NCBI RefSeq assembly: GCF_000761485.1
Contig: NZ_JPMX01000003.1
Location: 87,441-145,369, forward strand
From: Modestobacter caceresii
GTDB lineage: Bacteria > Actinomycetota > Actinomycetes > Mycobacteriales > Geodermatophilaceae
Direction: 5' to 3'
Length of the DNA: 57,929 nucleotides
A program made the translations under genes and the position numbers. Numbering within the stretch: the first letter of the stretch is position 1; each line of letters starts with the position of its first letter. The notes below the pieces were generated by a model that saw nothing but the letters and a program-made list of their open reading frames with translations, made no database searches and had not been told where the DNA came from. Shown here one piece after another: positions 54,255 to 57,929 of the stretch.

Positions 54255-54977
54255 GTGGAGGCAGTGCGTGTGGGCGGGATCCGGGTGCCTCGGGTCGAGG
54301 CTTGCGACCACACCCGGCAGTACCTCACGGACGGGTCCGGATGGGGGCACCCGGCCTATGAGCGGTACGAGGCCCGTCGGGCGCTCGGGCCGCTGACGGA
54401 CGCCGACCTGCTGGCGCCACCTCTGCTCAACGTCCAGCCCTTCGACCTGGGCGTCTACGAGAGCCTGCAGGCGGTCCGGCCGCAACTACAGGAGTCGCTC
54501 GACCAGATCCGGCCTGCGGCGTCGGTCTTCGATGCGACTGACAACGAGCGCGAGCACGTGCGCCGCATGTTCGCGCTGATCGACCGCCGCGGGATCCCCG
54601 GCGCGAAGGGTACGATCCTGTCGAAGGTTCTGCATCGCAAGCGGCCGGACCTCATCCCGCTGTGGGACGGCAACGTCGAGAAGGTCTACCAGTACGGCGA
54701 GACGCCACGGATCCCGCCGGTGAATGGCCGCTCCTGGGGTGAGTTCCACCTCGTCTTCTCCGACGCTGTCCGGGCAGACATCGAGGCGGACCCGGGGTTC
54801 TTCGAGGACGTCGCCGCGCTCGCAGTCGATCCGCCGATCTCGCTGCTCCGGGCGGTCGACGTCGTGGCCTGGTGGGCCGGAGACCCGAAGCGCTGGCATC
54901 GCTTCCGCGACTCCGGACCGAGGTCCAGTGCGGCGGTCGACAGCGGCACCGCGTCGATGGACGTGCCGCGGCTGTAG
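54255..54977 (+). CDS. DUF6308-family protein
   Basis: 240 residues. The family core is IDRRGIPGAKGTILSKVLHR followed by KRPDLIPLWDGNVEKVY, a helix-hairpin-helix-like region as in DNA-glycosylase-type folds. The N-terminal part is mixed (GIRVPRVEACDHTRQYLTDG). Role unknown; DNA binding is plausible from the fold. It converges with the frameshifted GIY-YIG gene 12 bases downstream. Confidence 0.75.
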   Translation: MEAVRVGGIRVPRVEACDHTRQYLTDGSGWGHPAYERYEARRALGPLTDADLLAPPLLNVQPFDLGVYESLQAVRPQLQESLDQIRPAASVFDATDNEREHVRRMFALIDRRGIPGAKGTILSKVLHRKRPDLIPLWDGNVEKVYQYGETPRIPPVNGRSWGEFHLVFSDAVRADIEADPGFFEDVAALAVDPPISLLRAVDVVAWWAGDPKRWHRFRDSGPRSSAAVDSGTASMDVPRL

Positions 54978-54989
54978 GCCAGAACGGGA

Positions 54990-55465
54990 CTATCCGCGGT
55001 TCCATCCGGTAGTACGCAGGCGCCAGCTAGTGATGAGCGCCTCCTCCGCGGTGACGAGCTCCGCCTGGGGCAGTGGGCGGACCCAATGACGGACCCGGCG
55101 GCCGAGCGCATGCTCGGCCGCGATGAGATGTTGACGCGCTGGCGGGTGACACCAGCGTGCTTCGGGCGGCCGTATCGCTGGCCGCCGCGGGCGCCGCCCG
55201 AGCGAGGCAGGTACCCCTTCGTCACCATCCACAGGTGGCTGGTGAGCCCGACGTAGGCGACGTGCTGGACAGCACCGTCAGACATCGTGAAGGCGTACAG
55301 CCCTGGATCGTCCGGGACGTCGCTGAGCGTCGTCCAGGAGCACCCCATGCCGGTCGCGAGTGGAACCGGGTCGACCGCGAACCGCAGCTCGAGCGGGACG
55401 AACCCGAGTGCGCACAGCTCGGCGTCCGGGACCGGTGTCCCGGGCAGCGCCGCGGCCACCGTCAC
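54990..55465 (-). pseudogene. GIY-YIG-like nuclease, frameshifted
   Basis: Frame one (GTG 55465) has DDPGLYAFTMSDGAV and AYVGLTSHLWMVTKGYLP, the GIY-YIG half with its conserved Gly, Tyr and following lysine/arginine region, to HAGVTRQRVN. At about 55121-55135 the sense continues in another frame with LIAAEHALGRRVRHWVRPLP and EEALITSWRLRTTGWNRG, the normal C-terminal pattern with the catalytic-type Glu and the WN ending. One missing or two extra bases explain it. The start overlaps the stop of the upstream small gene (GTGA). Confidence 0.65.
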
Positions 55466-55752
55466 GTCGCGGGGGCGTCGTCAGGGGTGAGGTACCCGAC
55501 CGCGCGCGCCAAGTTCCACCACGACTCCCCCATCCCTTCGAGGTCGTCGCGCACGGCGAGCAGCAGTTCACGCGCCTGCTGCACCGTCGCCTGCAGCGGG
55601 TCAACCCGGCGCCGTACGCGCAGGTGGGCGGTGGTGGTCAGCGCCGCCATCGCGCCGTTGAACCAGTCCTCTTCGACGGTCGCTGCATCGTGGGCTCGCG
55701 TCGGTCGGGCGACGTCGCCGGAGTCGATGACGAGCTCGTAGTCCCGCTTCAC
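55462..55752 (-). CDS. Small helical hypothetical protein
   Basis: 96 residues. GTG directly abuts the stop of the upstream nuclease-like gene, and the stop overlaps the start of the GIY-YIG gene, so it is the middle gene of a tightly coupled trio. Sequence features: MKRDYELVIDSGDVARPTRA at the start and a helix VQQARELLLAVRDDLEGMGE. Possibly a helper or regulator of the flanking nuclease-like genes. Confidence 0.6.
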   Translation of the reverse strand: MKRDYELVIDSGDVARPTRAHDAATVEEDWFNGAMAALTTTAHLRVRRRVDPLQATVQQARELLLAVRDDLEGMGESWWNLARAVGYLTPDDAPAT

Positions 55753-56922
55753 CTAGTGGATGGCATTTACGAGGTTCGGGAGGTGGTCGGGCCATCCGGG
55801 CTGCACGGCGGCGACACCCGGACCCGGGATGGACAAACCGACCTCCAAAGCGGGATTCAGGAAGTCGAAAAGCACGTAGAGGGCGAGGTTGCTGCCGAGC
55901 CGACCATGCCGCTGCGGCCACGCCTTCGGCCAGAACTGCGCGCCCAGCCAGCCACGCGTGCAGTCGGTCGGCTTGCTGGTGGAGGCGCCCAGGGGCAGCC
56001 ACATGGATCGGCAGCCCGGCTGGGACCAGCCGATTTGGTCGCTGTCCAGGACTGCGGCGAGGTCCTCGACGAACGTGCGGACCTGCGGATAGACCCGGTC
56101 GCCGGCGACGCGCTGCGCTGCCGAGATGAGCCAGTAGTCCTCGGCCTGGAATCCGGTGAACACCCGGCGTACCCCCTTCTTCTCCATGTATCTGAGCAGG
56201 TCGTCGACGAGCGTGCGCTCATGGACGCGCAACTCGGGCAGACCGTCGAGTACCTCGGCGATCCGCCACCACGGCAGCCAACGGAACACATCCGCGCTCG
56301 TGCCCCGAGACAGACGGGTCACGTCGTGCGAAGCGCGCGCCAAGTCGATCGACGGCCGCTGTGGAGGTGCGGTGACTGCGGCGACCACCGGCGGCAGCAG
56401 GCGCTCACCGGCGGCCCACGCGCTGACCGCGGCGTACTGGACCGCAAGCTGGTGCAACGGCTGCCCGCTCGGCTCGTTCGGATCCAAGTACAGCCCGAAC
56501 GGCGAGTGCAGCTTCGCCTCGAAGACCACCGGCTGACGCCCAACGACGACGATCACATCGGGCTCGATGACCTTTCCGGGCCACTTCGGCATTGGCACCT
56601 GTGGCCACAGCAGGATGCGTGCTGCCCGAGCCGCCTTCGCATCGGCGGGCAGGCCGATCGCCGCACAGAGCGCCGCGAGCGCCGCCCGTGGCAGGTGCCG
56701 CACGGCACCGAACACGGCGGAAGTGAGCAGGTCTTCGCTGCGGTCGGCCGTCTCGGGCCGGTCGGGATCGAACTTGCCGTGGAGCTCAGCGAGCATGCCC
56801 AGACCCGTGCCGACAGCTGACCGCCATGTGCGCCTGCCCCCGTGCTTCCCGATGACCGAATGCCGTCCTACCACGGCCAGCCGGCGGCGTCGGGTGGCGG
56901 CGCCGAAGCCCTCTGACGCCAT
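55753..56922 (-). CDS. PD-(D/E)XK-like nuclease family protein
   Basis: 389 residues from ATG 56922; longer forms up to 57054 are possible. The restriction-like core runs through DRSEDLLTSAVFGAVRHLP, then VIEPDVIVVVGRQPVVFEAKLHS, which has D...E-X-K spacing, followed by basic and aromatic segments (LHQLAVQYAAVSAWAAGERL). The C-terminal part (FLNPALEVGLSIPGPGVAAV) is unassigned. It heads the trio with the small helical protein and the GIY-YIG gene. A DNA-cleaving defence enzyme is the most economical guess. Confidence 0.65.
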   Translation of the reverse strand: MASEGFGAATRRRRLAVVGRHSVIGKHGGRRTWRSAVGTGLGMLAELHGKFDPDRPETADRSEDLLTSAVFGAVRHLPRAALAALCAAIGLPADAKAARAARILLWPQVPMPKWPGKVIEPDVIVVVGRQPVVFEAKLHSPFGLYLDPNEPSGQPLHQLAVQYAAVSAWAAGERLLPPVVAAVTAPPQRPSIDLARASHDVTRLSRGTSADVFRWLPWWRIAEVLDGLPELRVHERTLVDDLLRYMEKKGVRRVFTGFQAEDYWLISAAQRVAGDRVYPQVRTFVEDLAAVLDSDQIGWSQPGCRSMWLPLGASTSKPTDCTRGWLGAQFWPKAWPQRHGRLGSNLALYVLFDFLNPALEVGLSIPGPGVAAVQPGWPDHLPNLVNAIH

Positions 56923-57052
56923 CGTGCACCAGTCGGCGTGGTCTGCGAGGTACTGGAACTCCAGCGGAGCACCCTTGCGGAGTCGCTCACATGAGGCGGG
57001 AGCCCGGCGCGTCAGCTTCCGACCGCCGGAGCCGGCTCGCAGACTCAGGCGC

Positions 57053-57268
57053 ATGAGTGGGCTCGCCGCATTCGAGGATGGGGTCGTTGAAGGGATGCAG
57101 CGGGCGCGCAGCATCGTCGAGGAGGAGTGGGATGAGGGCTCAGACCTTGATGACATGCTGGCGGTGCTGGACCGGGCGATCAGCCGGACTGAACTCGAGG
57201 TGCGCGCCCGGCGGGGCAGCGAGCGGCGGGAGGCAGCGGCGACCCAACAGGCCGAGGACGATGACTGA
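57053..57268 (+). CDS. Small acidic hypothetical protein
   Basis: 71 residues: MSGLAAFEDGVVEGMQRARS then helix EEEWDEGSDLDDMLAVLDRA and a charged tail. Helical and compact enough to be real, but the ribosome binding site is weak. It is divergent from the nuclease-like gene. Confidence 0.45.
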   Translation: MSGLAAFEDGVVEGMQRARSIVEEEWDEGSDLDDMLAVLDRAISRTELEVRARRGSERREAAATQQAEDDD

Positions 57269-57360
57269 CGTGAGTGTGCCGGCTGTGGCCTGAGCGCCGG
57301 ATGGCTGACCCGCATCGGCCCGACTTGAAGAGCCGCCTGCGGCGGCCTGACCAAACGGCA

Positions 57361-57450
57361 CTACTCCCCCAGGTCCTTCTCCCGACCGTCTTGACAGGAC
57401 TCGCAGTCGCACGCCCATCCATCGAGGTCGGCGCACGCTCCGCAGTACAC
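57361..57450 (-). CDS. Very small cysteine-rich ORF
   Basis: 29 residues from a GTG: five cysteines in YCGACADLDGWACDCESCQD. Cysteine spacing suggests a zinc knuckle. An in-frame extension to about 57627 exists but is low-complexity. Tentative. Confidence 0.3.
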   Translation of the reverse strand: MYCGACADLDGWACDCESCQDGREKDLGE

Positions 57451-57475
57451 GCCAGCGGTAGCGGAGGAGGACGCC

Positions 57476-57631
57476 CTAGTCGTCGATGTGGGCGCACGAC
57501 TCCCAAATACCGAGGTCGGTGTCATCGAGGATGAGTTCGCCGCTCTCGACGAGGGAGGGCGGCCAGGCGCAGCCCCACCACACCCACTTGCCTGCTGAGG
57601 TGACGCGAGTGCCCGTGGCCCGGGCAATCAC
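57476..57631 (-). CDS. Small tryptophan-rich ORF
   Basis: 51 residues from a GTG within the first iteron copy: SAGKWVWWGCAWPPSLVESG then ILDDTDLGIWESCAHIDD. It reads like real protein rather than a shadow, but has no clear ribosome binding site. Confidence 0.35.
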   Translation of the reverse strand: MIARATGTRVTSAGKWVWWGCAWPPSLVESGELILDDTDLGIWESCAHIDD

Positions 57632-57796
57632 GTGATCAGCCGCCGCTCAAAGTGAGGCGCGAGCTTCAGGTGTGACTCGTAGGAATCACGATGAATCGCC
57701 TCTCCGCTGGTCAGGCAATCACGCGCGCGATCACGGCAATCACGCAGGGTGGAATCACGCTCGGCCCCCCGTCTTACAAGGGGGCCAAGTGATTGC
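57624..57796. repeat. Iteron-like array of nine-base repeats
   Basis: GCAATCACG or close variants occur at 57624, 57682 (GGAATCACG), 57715, 57727 (GCGATCACG), 57736 and 57751 (GGAATCACG), all in the same direction, plus a reversed partial copy near 57787-57796 (GTGATTGC). Direct repeats of this kind mark replication origins bound by an initiator, or operators. No other gene fills 57632-57929. Confidence 0.6.
57763..57786. terminator. Hairpin inside the iteron region
   Basis: GGCCCCC (57763-57769) and GGGGGCC (57780-57786) form a 7-bp stem around a ten-base loop, between the last direct and the inverted iteron. Confidence 0.45.
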
Positions 57797-57929
57797 TCCT
57801 GGCAACCTGGCGTTTCAGCGATCGTCGTCCGCCACAACGACCGCTGCGGACGGCTCACGGGAAGCCGTCGACTAGTGGTTCCCGTCGTTGATTCGTCGAG
57901 GGTCAGGCGGCCTTCGGTTCGTGGGCGGC

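Noticed and set aside
54686-54989. Extension of the first GIY-YIG frame to 54686
   Set aside because: After 55121 this frame becomes Ser/Arg-rich and runs antisense to the DUF6308 gene, while the neighbouring frame restores a sensible C-terminus.
23849-57929. Right attachment site repeating the tRNA-Leu 3' end
   Set aside because: No copy of the T-arm to acceptor sequence was noticed in the rest of the window; the element probably ends outside.
1-57929. CRISPR array
   Set aside because: No regularly spaced repeats with unique spacers; the tandem repeats at 15300 and the iterons at 57624 are too short.

Overview
The window is very GC-rich. It carries the mycothiol ligase mshC, a PAC2 protein, DUF3090 and SCO1664-family genes, and many GTG-started, apparently leaderless genes, so it comes from an actinobacterium. 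The style of the genome (dense GC, dispersed short palindromic repeats, a cysteine-free second-type S4) suggests a Geodermatophilaceae-like relative; that genus-level guess is inference. It splits into a conserved chromosomal part (1 to about 23.7 kb) and an accessory part (about 23.9 kb to the end) that begins right after a tRNA-Leu gene.

Core part. A secreted CHRD-type protein (cut by the window edge) is followed by a CopC/CopD copper pair and a convergent metH. Next come a PAC2 protein, dgt and mshC, then a VOC protein, the SCO1664-family and DUF3090 proteins, a histidine phosphatase and uppP. As I remember it, this order resembles the metH to uppP neighbourhood of mycobacteria. An aldo/keto reductase and a RecD2-like helicase follow, then a GlsB-type membrane protein, a DUF2470 protein divergent from a stand-alone rpsD (with a DtxR/IdeR-like box between them), small proteins, a quinone-oxidoreductase-like enzyme, an SDR and an M20 peptidase. 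At least six copies of a roughly 55-60 bp palindromic repeat lie in this part; one is read in frame inside the RecD2-like gene.

Accessory part. tRNA-Leu(GAG) is followed by a tandem AbrB-like regulator and a tyrosine recombinase with a cysteine-rich insert, the usual left end of an integrated element. The cargo includes a YubB-like protein, a frameshifted DEAH helicase with helicase-associated domains, and a two-frame gene pair whose second part joins a PD-(D/E)XK-like nuclease core to an Lsr2-type dimerisation domain. There is also an intact IS21-family element with a 4-bp target duplication, a 640-aa protein with a nuclease-like segment, a 1025-aa serine-recombinase-like protein, and a run of small coupled hypothetical genes ending in a coiled-coil nuclease.

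The right third carries a type I restriction-modification operon (hsdM-hsdS-hsdR), a RepA/DnaB-like ATPase, a DUF6308 protein, a cluster of two nuclease-like genes (one GIY-YIG gene frameshifted) with a small partner, and finally an iteron-like array of nine-base repeats. No right attachment site was found, so the element probably continues past the window. Three genes or gene pairs in the accessory part are split by apparent single-base frameshifts while no core gene is, which means either decay or local sequence errors.
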